Positions 42,996 through 51,076 of a stretch of 64,000 bases of DNA are shown piece by piece. The stretch's first letter is position 1; each line of letters begins with the position of its first letter. The position numbers were made by a program, and so were the translations under genes. Below the pieces are notes generated by a model that had not been told where the DNA came from, did not search any database, and was given only the letters and a program-made list of their open reading frames with translations. The stretch comes from Mesorhizobium sp. INR15 (GTDB lineage: Bacteria > Pseudomonadota > Alphaproteobacteria > Rhizobiales > Rhizobiaceae), in NCBI RefSeq assembly GCF_015500075.1, contig NZ_CP045499.1, positions 186,001-250,000 on the forward strand, given 5' to 3'.

Positions 42996-43065
42996 ACTGG
43001 ATCGTCCTCTTCATCGGGCGATCCACCTTATGCCCCTGTCTCAAAATCCGGCACCACCTCAAGAC

Positions 43066-43368
43066 CGGATCAGCATCGAGCCGGTCAACGAACTCTTCAC
43101 GCGCATAATCGTCACTTTTGGCTTCATAGAGCAGCCGAACATCCCCCGCGCCTTGGCCATTTGTCGTAAACAGGGTTTGAAATTCGACATTATGGCCACA
43201 TCGTTCTTCGTCTCGCGCCGCTCCCTCAAAGCATCGCCCGATTCTGGGCTGCCACTGTGGCAGGACAGGCTTTTCATCTTTCTGGCGAGCACGGCTTCCG
43301 ACGCGACCGAGTATTTTCGAATTCCGGCTGACCGCGTCGTCGAGATCGGATCACAGATCATAATCTAA
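43066..43368 (+). pseudogene. kup: kup potassium transporter, 3' segment
   Basis: The last 100 codons of Kup: RISIEPVNELFTRIIVTFGF, EQPNIPRALAICRKQGLKF, then MATSFFVSRRSLKASPDSGL and FRIPADRVVEIGSQIII, the conserved C-terminus. It starts right after the AGAC duplication. No point damage is seen, so precise loss of both elements would restore the gene. Confidence 0.92.
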
Positions 43369-43670
43369 AGGTCAACGACGGTTGTCACAGCAATAAATTA
43401 GTTGGCCGCGCGCGCTTGCCGTATGAGATGACCTCTTAAGGACCGCGTTCGGAAAGGTTGGGGGGCATCCAGCTATCCGCTGCCCAATCGCACAACAACG
43501 CTCATCCAGGAAAATCGGGATATCGGCTAAGTTGCAGGTGGGATTGGTCGCATTCGACGTTACAAAAGTTTCATGCGTTGGACATGGTGCCGTAATGTGC
43601 GCCTCTCTAATTCTGCTTGCCCGAGGATGCCATTCAAAGCGCGTCCCTTTGCAAAGAGGATACGAGACCC
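43369..43670. other. intergenic region upstream of degP
   Basis: About 300 bases between the kup stop and the DegP start. An open frame running into degP (from 43617) is a backward extension of degP. Otherwise only the probable degP promoter region; no motif can be named with confidence. Confidence 0.4.
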
Positions 43671-45221
43671 ATGAATATTGCCCCCAATTCCTATTCCGCC
43701 ACCCGCAGGCGTCTGTTGGCCGCCGCTGGGTCGCTGGCCCTCGCCGGCGCCGTAGGCTTCGGCGCCCTTGCCACCGGAACCGCCCCCGTTCTGGCCGATG
43801 CCGTGCGTGTTGAGGCGCCGCAGATTCCAGGCTTCGCCGATGTCGTCGAGCGCGTTTCGCCGGCCGTCGTCAGCGTCAAGGTCAAGGCCAAGATCGATCC
43901 GGCCTCCGATGACGGTTCCGACCAGATGCAGAGCCCTGACGGCTTCAACAACCTGCCCGACAATCCGCAGTTGCGCCGCTTCTTCAAGGAATTCCGCGGC
44001 TTTGGCAACCAGAATGGCCAGGACCAGGGTCACCGCCGCTTAGGCCGCCGCGACCACAACAACGACCAGCCGCGTCCGGTAGCCCAGGGGTCGGGCTTCT
44101 TCATCTCCGATGACGGCTATCTCGTCACCAACAACCATGTCGTTGAGGAAGGCTCGGCCTTCACCGTTGTCATGAATGACGGCAAGGAGCTCGACGCCAA
44201 GCTGGTCGGCACCGACCCGCGCACCGATCTGGCCGTGCTCAAGGTCGATGGTGTCGGCAAGTTCACCTATGTCGACTTCGCCGATGATTCCAAGGTACGC
44301 GTCGGCGACTGGGTGGTTGCCGTCGGCAATCCGTTCGGCCTCGGTGGCACCGTCACCGCCGGCATCGTCTCGGCACGCGGCCGCGACATCGGCGCTGGTC
44401 CTTATGACGACTTCATTCAGATCGACGCCTCGGTCAACCGCGGCAATTCCGGTGGCCCAACCTTCAACCTCAACGGTCAGGTCGTCGGCATCAACACAGC
44501 CATCTTCTCGCCGTCCGGCGGCAGTGTTGGCATTGCGTTCGACATTCCTGCCTCGACGGCAAAGGAGGTCGTACAGGGTCTGATGAAGAGTGGCACCGTG
44601 CAGCGCGGCTGGCTCGGCGTCGAGATCCAGCCGGTGACCGCCGACATTGCCGAATCGCTCGGCCTGAAGTCCGAAAAGGGCGCTCTTGTCTCCAGCGCCC
44701 AGGACGATGGTCCAGGCAAAAAGGCCGGCATCACGTCCGGTGACGTGATTACCCAGGTCGACGGCAAGGACGTTGCCTCGCCGAAGGAACTCGCCCGCCT
44801 GATCGGCGCTTATGCGCCCGGCAAGTCGATCGATGTCACCGTATGGCGCGACGGCAAAATCCAGTCGATCAAGATCGATCTCGGCAAGTTGCCGTCGACC
44901 GACAAGCAGGCTTCGGCCGGCGACCAGCCGGCGGCACCGGCCAAGCCCGACACGCTTGCCGGTCTCGGCCTCACCGTCACCAGGTCGGACAACGGCAAGG
45001 GCCTTGTCGTCACCAATGTCGACCCCGACAGCGATGCGGCCGATCGCGGCATTCAGCCGGGCGACGTCATCACGACCGTCAACGCGGCGGAGGTGAACGG
45101 TACTGAAGACTTCGCCAAGGCGATGGCCGAGGCGGTGAAATCCGGACGCAAGGCGGTGCTGATGCAGATCACCCACGACGACAGCAACCGGTTCGTCGCG
45201 CTGCCTGTCGCCAAGAGCTGA
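43671..45221 (+). CDS. degP: Do-family serine endopeptidase DegP/HtrA
   Basis: A 516-residue periplasmic protease-chaperone. The N-terminus has a twin-arginine-like signal (SATRRRLLAAAGSLALAGAV). The trypsin-like domain has the catalytic triad H156 (VTNNHVVEE), D186 (DPRTDLAVLKV) and S260 (NRGNSGGPTFN). Two PDZ domains follow, about 305-395 (GWLGVEIQPVTADIAESLGL) and about 420-505 (LGLTVTRSDNGKGLVVTNVD). ATG 43671 is chosen; AGAGGA lies 10 bases upstream. It degrades or refolds damaged envelope proteins and in rhizobia is usually stress-induced. Confidence 0.95.
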   Translation: MNIAPNSYSATRRRLLAAAGSLALAGAVGFGALATGTAPVLADAVRVEAPQIPGFADVVERVSPAVVSVKVKAKIDPASDDGSDQMQSPDGFNNLPDNPQLRRFFKEFRGFGNQNGQDQGHRRLGRRDHNNDQPRPVAQGSGFFISDDGYLVTNNHVVEEGSAFTVVMNDGKELDAKLVGTDPRTDLAVLKVDGVGKFTYVDFADDSKVRVGDWVVAVGNPFGLGGTVTAGIVSARGRDIGAGPYDDFIQIDASVNRGNSGGPTFNLNGQVVGINTAIFSPSGGSVGIAFDIPASTAKEVVQGLMKSGTVQRGWLGVEIQPVTADIAESLGLKSEKGALVSSAQDDGPGKKAGITSGDVITQVDGKDVASPKELARLIGAYAPGKSIDVTVWRDGKIQSIKIDLGKLPSTDKQASAGDQPAAPAKPDTLAGLGLTVTRSDNGKGLVVTNVDPDSDAADRGIQPGDVITTVNAAEVNGTEDFAKAMAEAVKSGRKAVLMQITHDDSNRFVALPVAKS

Positions 45222-45446
45222 TCACAGCTTCGACTTTTCCGGTGCGGCGGCTCAAATAAACGGGTCGCCGCATGGGAAAGTAGGCCGAAGTGGCGAGATG
45301 GACTCGATCCAGCGGTTGACGCTGCGTTGCCAAAATTGCCAAGAACACCCAAATGTAAAAATTATCTTGAACCTGCGGAGCTTTCCGGATGGTCACAGCT
45401 CGTATTCAAGCCGATCTGGCAGAGTTGAAGCTGAAGGAGGTAAGAC

Positions 45447-45662
45447 ATGGCATCGAATCAGAGCATTAATTTGGCAGCATCGGTTGAGAAATTGCTGGGC
45501 AGCCACCGTGGCGACCCTCTGTCGATAAAAGCAGCAATAAACATGCTCCGGGACAAAACTGGAACCGAGCGTTCCGATGCCGACATTGAAGGTCTGATAA
45601 CCAAAAAGGCGCCGCCTGCGGTGTTCCGATCCTCTCCGACCGGCAAATTTGAGTTCTGTTAG
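45447..45662 (+). CDS. hypothetical 71-residue protein
   Basis: A small protein with an excellent ribosome site (AAGGAGG, 6 bases before ATG). Helical N-terminus (SINLAASVEKLLGSHRGDPL) then KAAINMLRDKTGTERSDADI and a C-terminal VFRSSPTGKFEFC. No domain is recognised, but the composition and site favour a real gene. It stands alone after degP. Confidence 0.65.
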   Translation: MASNQSINLAASVEKLLGSHRGDPLSIKAAINMLRDKTGTERSDADIEGLITKKAPPAVFRSSPTGKFEFC

Positions 45663-45884
45663 TTTCGATTTCATTTCAGCCTCGGACGCCGGAAAACGGT
45701 TCCGCACCCGAATTTTTCGAAGGCCATGCGCGCCTAGCGAAACAGCGCTGCGACCGCGAAGGTGTTAATGGCCACCGGAAAGCCTTGCCGCGAGGTTGGT
45801 GTTGCCCTGCGCTACGGTTTCAAAGTTCGTCCATTTCGAATCCAGTCAGAGCCTGCGGATCATTGATATCAGCCTGACGGGCTT

Positions 45885-46337
45885 GACGGTGCTGCCTTCC
45901 ATACCATCATCAAGACGCACAACCAGCGGCTTTACCGCATCGCGCGGCGTGGTGCGCAATGATGGCGAGGCCGAGGATGTTGTCCAGGAGGCCTACGTCA
46001 AGGCCTTCGCCCAAATCCTAGCGACGATCCGGAGCGGACGATGGCGCAACGGCAGATCCTGACCCTTGTCGAACGCGCGACCGACAGCCTTCCAGATCTC
46101 TACCGGATGGTGTTCGTGGCGCGGGTGATCGAGGGCCTGAGCATTGAAGAGACTTCAGAACTGCTCGGCGTGCGGCCCGAAACCGTCAAGACAAGGCTGC
46201 ATCGCGCCCGCGCCCTGCTGCGCAAAGCGCTGGACGACCAGATCGGGCCGGTGCTGCTCGACGCCTTCCCCTTCGCCGGCCGACGCTGCGAACGGCTGAC
46301 CGCCGCCGTGATGAAGCGGCTCGGCCTGGTAGGCTGA
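45885..46337 (+). pseudogene. ECF RNA polymerase sigma factor with internal deletion
   Basis: The first part (45885-46010) reads as sigma region 2: FHTIIKTHNQRLYRIARGVV, NDGEAEDVVQEAYVKAFA. The frame then breaks, and the second part from about 46024 reads DPERTMAQRQILTLVERATD, LPDLYRMVFVARVIEGLSIE and ELLGVRPETVKTRLHRARAL, which is region 4. The end of region 2 and the linker (roughly 70-80 codons) are lost. The ORF from 46041 is the orphan C-terminal half. Next to DUF4142 and cupredoxin genes it looks like the lost regulator of that pair. Confidence 0.8.
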
Positions 46338-46451
46338 CCCTGGCCGGATTCAGCTGATTTGGCGGGAACGTTTGCCGCTGTCGCGCATCCAATGACCGTC
46401 AACTGAAAACGATGCCCGATGCGATTTGCGCATCCGGGCGAAGGAGATGTC

Positions 46452-46976
46452 ATGCTTATTCGTCACACAGCCGCCCTGGTCGCCATGCTGCTGCTCGGCA
46501 CTGCCCCGCTCGCGCAAGCCGCCGACAAACCGAACGACCCTCAGATCGCCCACATCGCCTATACAGCCGGCGTGATCGATGTAGAGGCAGCAAAGCAAGC
46601 GCTCAAGAAGTCGAAGAACAAGGAGGTTCTCAATTTTGCCAACGACATGGTGCGCGACCATGAGGCGGTGAACGTGCAGGCGCTCGACCTGGTCAAGAAA
46701 CTCAAGGTGACACCGGAAGACAACGCCACCAGCAAGGTGTTGACCAAGGCCGCCACAGAAGAACGGGCCAAGCTTGCCAAGCTCGACGGAGCCGCCTTCG
46801 ACAAGGCCTATGTCGACAACGAGGTCGCTTACCACAAGCAGGTCGACGGCGCGCTCGAAACGTTGCTTATCCCGTCGGCCAGCAATGCCGAGTTGAAGAG
46901 CCTGCTGGAGACCGGCCTGAAGATTTTCCAGGGCCATGAGCAGCATGCCGAACACGTCGCCAGTATGCTGAAATGA
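46452..46976 (+). CDS. exported DUF4142-domain protein
   Basis: A 174-residue protein with a signal peptide (MLIRHTAALVAMLLLGTAPL, cut after AQA). The mature part is a ferritin-like helical bundle typical of DUF4142: PQIAHIAYTAGVIDVEAAKQ, NKEVLNFANDMVRDHEAVN and VAYHKQVDGALETLLIP. ATG 46452 has AAGGAG 5 bases upstream. It overlaps the cupredoxin start by 4 bases (ATGA), so they are co-translated. Periplasmic role in stress, not proven. Confidence 0.9.
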   Translation: MLIRHTAALVAMLLLGTAPLAQAADKPNDPQIAHIAYTAGVIDVEAAKQALKKSKNKEVLNFANDMVRDHEAVNVQALDLVKKLKVTPEDNATSKVLTKAATEERAKLAKLDGAAFDKAYVDNEVAYHKQVDGALETLLIPSASNAELKSLLETGLKIFQGHEQHAEHVASMLK

Positions 46977-47329
46977 GGCCGGCGCTGATGGTGCCGAAAC
47001 GTCATCTTTGGATTGCACTGGCGCTGACAGTCGTTGCCGCGCCGGTGAAGGCAGAAACCATCCAGGTCACCATCGACAAGCTTGTGTTCTCGCCGGCGCC
47101 TGTCGAGGCGAAGGTCGGCGATACGATCGTGTGGGTGAACAAGGACGTGTTCGCCCACACTGCCACCGTGAGGGGTGGCTGGGAGGTGATGATCCCGCCG
47201 AAGAAATCCGCGAGCCTGATACTGAAAGCTGCGGGACCGGTCGACTATTTCTGCCGCTTCCACCCCAACATGAAGCGCCACATCGCGGTGGCTGCTGTGC
47301 GATCGGAGGACATTCACCGAGCGCTTTGA
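46973..47329 (+). CDS. cupredoxin (plastocyanin/amicyanin-like), C-terminus altered by IS relic
   Basis: A 118-residue blue-copper type protein with a signal peptide (LWIALALTVVAAPVKA). VFSPAPVEAKVGDTIVWVNK is the cupredoxin strand pattern; the copper ligands are H in VFAHTATV, and C, H and M in YFCRFHPNMKRHIAVAA. It is coupled to the DUF4142 gene by an ATGA overlap. The last ~10 residues after HIAVAA (VRSEDIHRAL) are encoded by DNA that in another frame reads as an ISL3-type transposase, so the native stop was probably replaced. The copper site itself is whole. Confidence 0.87.
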   Translation: MRPALMVPKRHLWIALALTVVAAPVKAETIQVTIDKLVFSPAPVEAKVGDTIVWVNKDVFAHTATVRGGWEVMIPPKKSASLILKAAGPVDYFCRFHPNMKRHIAVAAVRSEDIHRAL

Positions 47330-47450
47330 CCCGGATGTGCTGGCGCGCTGGGCGCGGCAAACCGCGCGCCTCGATTACATCGTCCATCATCTCGCCTTGC
47401 CTTGGGCGGTCGGCCAGCGGCCTTCTTGCGGGTCGTGCAGAGGCGAGGCA
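47300..47450 (+). pseudogene. ISL3-family transposase fragment
   Basis: In the frame partly under the cupredoxin end the sequence reads RIFTERFDPDVLARWARQTA and RLDYIVHHLAL, a conserved part of ISL3-family transposases. A little later FLRVVQRRGTPRFGAV also fits ISL3. Both are short relics without the catalytic core. Confidence 0.55.
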
Positions 47451-47461
47451 CCCCGCGCTTC

Positions 47462-47530
47462 GGCGCGGTGCTCGATCGGCCCGCCTATCACACCCATATC
47501 CTGTCACTGAACGGCGATAGCTATCGGCTG
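47462..47530 (+). pseudogene. IS21 IstB-like C-terminal fragment
   Basis: The frame reads AVLDRPAYHTHILSLNGDSY then RL, resembling the conserved D-R-x-x-H-x-x-H-I-L-x-L-x-G-x-S-Y-R-L end of the IS21 helper ATPase IstB. Only these ~23 codons are left. It follows directly on the ISL3 relic, so this 400-base gap is a mosaic of IS remains. Confidence 0.45.
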
Positions 47531-47733
47531 ATAGCAATCCGCCGGCCGGTGCTGCGTTCAATGCGGTGGAGCAAAACCTGGCCACCGGCCAGACAGGCAA
47601 CCAACCACAAAGCTCTTGGGTCAGTTAGGAACCATCTAATCCAAACCGCCGCGCCACCCTTTGCTCGAATGGCCTGCTTTTACTTCGATCAAGCGGCTTG
47701 GCGTTCGGAACGCCATCGACTATTACTCCTCGG

Positions 47734-48627
47734 TCAAGAGGAAAAGCGGATGGTTCCCGCTGGGGTTACGTCGTAGCCGGTGAGTTCCGCCGCGCGAAGT
47801 GGCATGTCGCCCCGTGCGATGAAGCCGAGCAATGCCTGCATTGAAGGCTGGAAATAGGTGCGCTGGCGCATCACCAGATCGAATTCTTCCCACAGAAGCG
47901 GCACGAAATCGATACCGGAAGCGCGGGCCGCCGAGCGGGTTGCGATACCGCAATCTGCTCGACCCGCGCGGATCGCGGCGGCAAGGTCGGGCCCTGTCAG
48001 GCAAGCCGGCTCGAGCCGGTTCAGTTGCGATGGGCTCACGCCGGCCCGCGCCAGCAACGTCTCAAGCAGCATCTGCGCCCCCGCCCCCTTCTGCCTTACG
48101 GCCATCCTCGCGTTGCCTTTCAGAATGTCTGCAACGCAGTGCAGTCCCTTTGGATTGCCGGGGGCGAGAAGGAGACCCTGTTCGCGAAGGGCAACGGCCA
48201 CCACGACTGCGTCATGCAGGCGCGGTGTGGATCGCACGGCCGTCACATTTGCCATCTCCCCATCCTCTTGTGAGGAATGAAAGTGGATGGCGGCGGCCGC
48301 TACCTCGCCTCGCAGCAAACGCTCGACGCCTTTTTCGCTCCCTTCGCTCAGCGAGGCCAACCCTGATCCAGAACGGCGCAGGCACCATTCTAGCAGATCG
48401 TCCTGGCTGCCGCCGATGATCGGTGGCGGGTTTGGCGGAACCATCCCCGCTGGATGCGCCAGGCCGGAAAGCACCCATCGGTCGAGTTCATGGCGTGGGA
48501 ATAGCCATTTGCCGGTCACCTTGGTGCATGGGATCGCATTGTCGGCAACGAGTTCATAGAGCTTGCGTTCGCCCAGGCGCAGATAATCCGCAGCTTCGGA
48601 GGTGGTGAGAAGGTCCATCACCTGCAT
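47734..48627 (-). CDS. HTH-PBP regulator of the tungstate/molybdate locus (TupR-like)
   Basis: A 297-residue regulator. N-terminal excisionase/MerR-like helix-turn-helix (LTTSEAADYLRLGERKLYEL, VTGKWLFPRHELDRWV; about 5-55) joined to a periplasmic-binding-protein-like domain of the COG1910 type (about 75-290; GVERLLRGEVAAAAIHFHSS, GNARMAVRQKGAGAQMLLET, RAGRADCGIATRSAARASGI). Such fusions sense molybdate or tungstate in the cytosol. It is divergent from tupB with an 81-base gap that contains an inverted repeat, the likely operator. Start ATG 48627, with 48618 as an alternative. Confidence 0.9.
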   Translation of the reverse strand: MQVMDLLTTSEAADYLRLGERKLYELVADNAIPCTKVTGKWLFPRHELDRWVLSGLAHPAGMVPPNPPPIIGGSQDDLLEWCLRRSGSGLASLSEGSEKGVERLLRGEVAAAAIHFHSSQEDGEMANVTAVRSTPRLHDAVVVAVALREQGLLLAPGNPKGLHCVADILKGNARMAVRQKGAGAQMLLETLLARAGVSPSQLNRLEPACLTGPDLAAAIRAGRADCGIATRSAARASGIDFVPLLWEEFDLVMRQRTYFQPSMQALLGFIARGDMPLRAAELTGYDVTPAGTIRFSS

Positions 48628-48637
48628 TATTATGCAT

Positions 48638-48675
48638 ATTCCTGTTCAGGTTCAATTGTTTGACAGAACGGGAAT
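48638..48675. promoter_or_regulatory. inverted repeat between tup regulator and tupB (candidate operator)
   Basis: ATTCCTGTTC at 48638-48647 and GAACGGGAAT at 48666-48675 are complementary except one base, with an 18-base spacer. The centre CAATTG is itself a palindrome. It is placed to control both divergent genes. Confidence 0.55.
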
Positions 48676-48708
48676 CATTGCAGACAAAACCCGATTGGAG
48701 ACAAGAAA

Positions 48709-49401
48709 ATGTTCGACAGTTCGAGCGCCTGGCAGCTGATCATTGGCGGCGACGCAGCGCTCTACGCGATCGTGTGGCTGTCGCTGGTCGTCAGTCTGTC
48801 GGCGGTGGCCATCGCCATGGTGATCGGACTGCCGCTCGGCGCGCTGCTTGCACTGACGCGGTTTCGCGGCCGCACCGCGCTGATCGTGCTTCTTAACGGG
48901 TTCATGGGACTGCCGCCGGTGGTTGCCGGCCTGACGGTGTTTCTTCTGCTGTCACGGTCAGGACCGCTCGGCGTTTTTGGGATTCTGTTCACGCCGCTGG
49001 CCATGGTGATCGCGCAAGCCTTGCTGGTTGTGCCAATCATTGCAGCGCTGACGCGCCAGACAATCGAGGATCTCTGGCTCGAATATCGTGACGAACTGAC
49101 CGCCATGAATGTTGGTCCGGGAGGGCGCATGGCAACGCTTTTGTGGGACAGCCGTTTCAGTCTCATCACAGCCCTTCTGGCCGGATTCGGTCGTGCCTCA
49201 GCCGAAGTCGGCACAGTGATGATCGTCGGCGGCAATATCGATGGGTTCACCCGCACGATGACCACGGCAATTGCGCTCGAGACATCCAAGGGCAACTTGC
49301 CGCTCGCGATGGGGCTGGGCCTGATCCTGATAGCACTCATCCTCATGATTAACGCAGCCGCCTGGGGTGTGCGCTTCTGGTCGGAACAGCGGGAGGGTTG
49401 A
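48709..49401 (+). CDS. tupB: tungstate ABC transporter permease TupB
   Basis: A 230-residue permease with about five membrane helices. The EAA-type loop region is LWLEYRDELTAMNVGPGGRM, followed by GFGRASAEVGTVMIVGGNID. These and GFMGLPPVVAGLTVFLLLSR are typical of the TupB/WtpB-like, single-permease transporters. GGAGA lies 7 bases upstream of ATG. It is the first gene after the operator-like repeat and is followed by tupC one base later. Confidence 0.93.
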   Translation: MFDSSSAWQLIIGGDAALYAIVWLSLVVSLSAVAIAMVIGLPLGALLALTRFRGRTALIVLLNGFMGLPPVVAGLTVFLLLSRSGPLGVFGILFTPLAMVIAQALLVVPIIAALTRQTIEDLWLEYRDELTAMNVGPGGRMATLLWDSRFSLITALLAGFGRASAEVGTVMIVGGNIDGFTRTMTTAIALETSKGNLPLAMGLGLILIALILMINAAAWGVRFWSEQREG

Positions 49402-49402
49402 G

Positions 49403-50125
49403 ATGCGGGACCTGTCGAGCGATCTCCCAGTCGGGTTCGAAAGTGTTTCGCTGCAAGCCGGTAGAACCACTATCCTGGATTGTGTGAGCCTGTCGCTCGC
49501 ACCGGGGGCTCCGACGCTCGTAGTGGGGCCGAACGGCTCCGGCAAGACCTCCCTGCTTAGGCTCTGCATGGGGCTTGTCACACCCTCTGCCGGCAAGGTC
49601 AGCTGGGGCGGACGCCATTCGCACGGCCCGTCTCGCCTGGCCATGCTGTTCCAGCGGCCGGTGATGCTGCGCCGTTCGGTCGCCGATAATGTCATCTATG
49701 GTCTTGGCGGGTCCGGTCTGCCGCGCAAACTGCGCACTGCGCGCATGGAGGATGTGCTCGCCCGCGTTGGCATGCTGGAGCTCGCCAGCCGTCCTGCAAG
49801 GCGCCTTTCGGGTGGAGAACAGCAGCGTGTCGCGCTTGCGCGCGCTCTCGTGCGGGAGCCGGAGCTTCTGCTGCTTGACGAACCGACCGCAAATCTTGAT
49901 CCAGCCGCCACCCGTGCCGTAGAGGCGATCATCCTGATGGCGGCGCAGTCGGGCATAAAAATCGTCATGGCCTCGCATGATCTGGGTCAGGTGCGACGGT
50001 TAGCCGCCGATGTGATGTTTCTTGTTCGCGGCCGCCTTTGCGAGTGCACCAGCGCCGCTGATTTTTTCGATCGTCCATCAACCGGCGAGGCAAAAGCATT
50101 CGTTCGCGGCGATCTCGTCATCTAA
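49403..50125 (+). CDS. tupC: tungstate ABC transporter ATP-binding protein TupC
   Basis: A 240-residue ATPase. Walker A VVGPNGSGKTSLLRLCMG, Q loop AMLFQRPVMLRR, signature RLSGGEQQRVALARALV, Walker B LLLLDEPTANLD, H in MASHDLGQ. ATG 49403 has GGGAGG 6-7 bases upstream, 1 base after the tupB stop. It powers uptake with TupA and TupB. No C-terminal TOBE/MOP domain is present, as expected of TupC, unlike ModC. Confidence 0.94.
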   Translation: MRDLSSDLPVGFESVSLQAGRTTILDCVSLSLAPGAPTLVVGPNGSGKTSLLRLCMGLVTPSAGKVSWGGRHSHGPSRLAMLFQRPVMLRRSVADNVIYGLGGSGLPRKLRTARMEDVLARVGMLELASRPARRLSGGEQQRVALARALVREPELLLLDEPTANLDPAATRAVEAIILMAAQSGIKIVMASHDLGQVRRLAADVMFLVRGRLCECTSAADFFDRPSTGEAKAFVRGDLVI

Positions 50126-50141
50126 TGCACAGGAGCCTCCA

Positions 50142-50978
50142 TTGTTGAACCATCGTATCGTTTCAGCTTTCGTCGCTGCCGTATTTCTCGCGGTGGGCGG
50201 CGTCACCGCTGTCGCGCAGGACAAGTCGATCATGGTCGCATCGACCACATCCACCCAGGATTCGGGCCTGTTCGACTACCTTCTGCCGCTGTTCAAAAGA
50301 AAGACTGGCATCGAAGTGAAGGTGATTGCGCAAGGTACCGGGCAGGCGCTCGACACGGCACGACGCGGCGATGCCGACGTCGTCTTCGTGCATGCCAAGG
50401 CGCAGGAATTGAAATTTCTCGAAGAGGGCTTTGGCGTGAAGCGCTACGACGTGATGTACAATGATTTCGTACTGGTCGGCCCCAAGGGCGATCCGGCCGG
50501 CGTCAAGGGGTCCAAGGACATCACCGCCGCCTTCGACGCAATCCGCGCCAAGCAGGCTCCGTTCGTTTCGCGCGGGGACAACTCCGGCACGCATATCGCG
50601 GAATTGAAGCTCTGGAAGGAAGCCGGCATCGATATCGATACGGCTAAGGGCGAGTGGTACCGCGATATCGGCCAAGGCATGGGCGCGGCGCTGAACACGG
50701 CCGGCGCGATGAACGCCTATGTCCTTTCGGACCGCGGCACGTGGCTTTCGTTCAAGAACCACGACGATCTGGAAATCGTCGTCGAGGGGGATAAGCGGCT
50801 GTTCAACCAATATGGCGTCATGCTGGTCAATCCGAAGAAATTTGCGACGGTGAAGGCGGATCTCGGCCAGACCTTCATCGACTATCTCGTTTCCGAGGAT
50901 GGGCAGAAGGCAATCGCCGGCTACAAGATTGACGGTCAGCAACTGTTCTTCCCCGACGCCAAACACGACCCGTCCTGA
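50142..50978 (+). CDS. tupA: tungstate-binding periplasmic protein TupA
   Basis: A 278-residue binding protein. It starts at TTG (AGGAG 6 bases before) and has a signal peptide (FVAAVFLAVGGVTAVAQ). ASTTSTQDSGLFDYLLPLF is the TupA oxyanion-binding signature (T-T-S). VIAQGTGQALDTARRGDADV and APFVSRGDNSGTHIAELKLW are conserved. TupA proteins bind tungstate with very high affinity and prefer it over molybdate, which is the main argument for tungstate in this locus. Members: tupBCA in this order. Confidence 0.94.
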   Translation: MLNHRIVSAFVAAVFLAVGGVTAVAQDKSIMVASTTSTQDSGLFDYLLPLFKRKTGIEVKVIAQGTGQALDTARRGDADVVFVHAKAQELKFLEEGFGVKRYDVMYNDFVLVGPKGDPAGVKGSKDITAAFDAIRAKQAPFVSRGDNSGTHIAELKLWKEAGIDIDTAKGEWYRDIGQGMGAALNTAGAMNAYVLSDRGTWLSFKNHDDLEIVVEGDKRLFNQYGVMLVNPKKFATVKADLGQTFIDYLVSEDGQKAIAGYKIDGQQLFFPDAKHDPS

Positions 50979-51076
50979 TCGGAGCGCCGCGCGAATCGCC
51001 CCATCGGGGCGGGAGGATCATCCCACCTGCCTCGGTGCAGGTTGCAATTCGGGGTGCAGACGGCCAATCATCGGGC

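Larger units (their letters stand above)
41799..43061 (-). mobile_element. IS3-family insertion sequence, copy 2, inside kup (1263 bp)
   Basis: Same length and same encoded proteins as the copy at 12513-13775, in inverse orientation. It is flanked by a perfect 4-bp target duplication AGAC (41795-41798 and 43062-43065), so it is a simple recent insertion. Terminal repeats begin TGAGGTGGT at both ends. Confidence 0.96.

Noticed and set aside
12513..43061. The segment between the two inverse IS3 copies as a composite transposon or inverted block
   Set aside because: It is about 30 kb, copy 2 has its own 4-base duplication and kup is split cleanly, so no joint movement or inversion between these copies is supported.
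44040..45176. A 378-codon frame opposite degP
   Set aside because: Mirror frame of the DegP coding sequence; repetitive Asp/Gly/Arg composition typical of such shadows.
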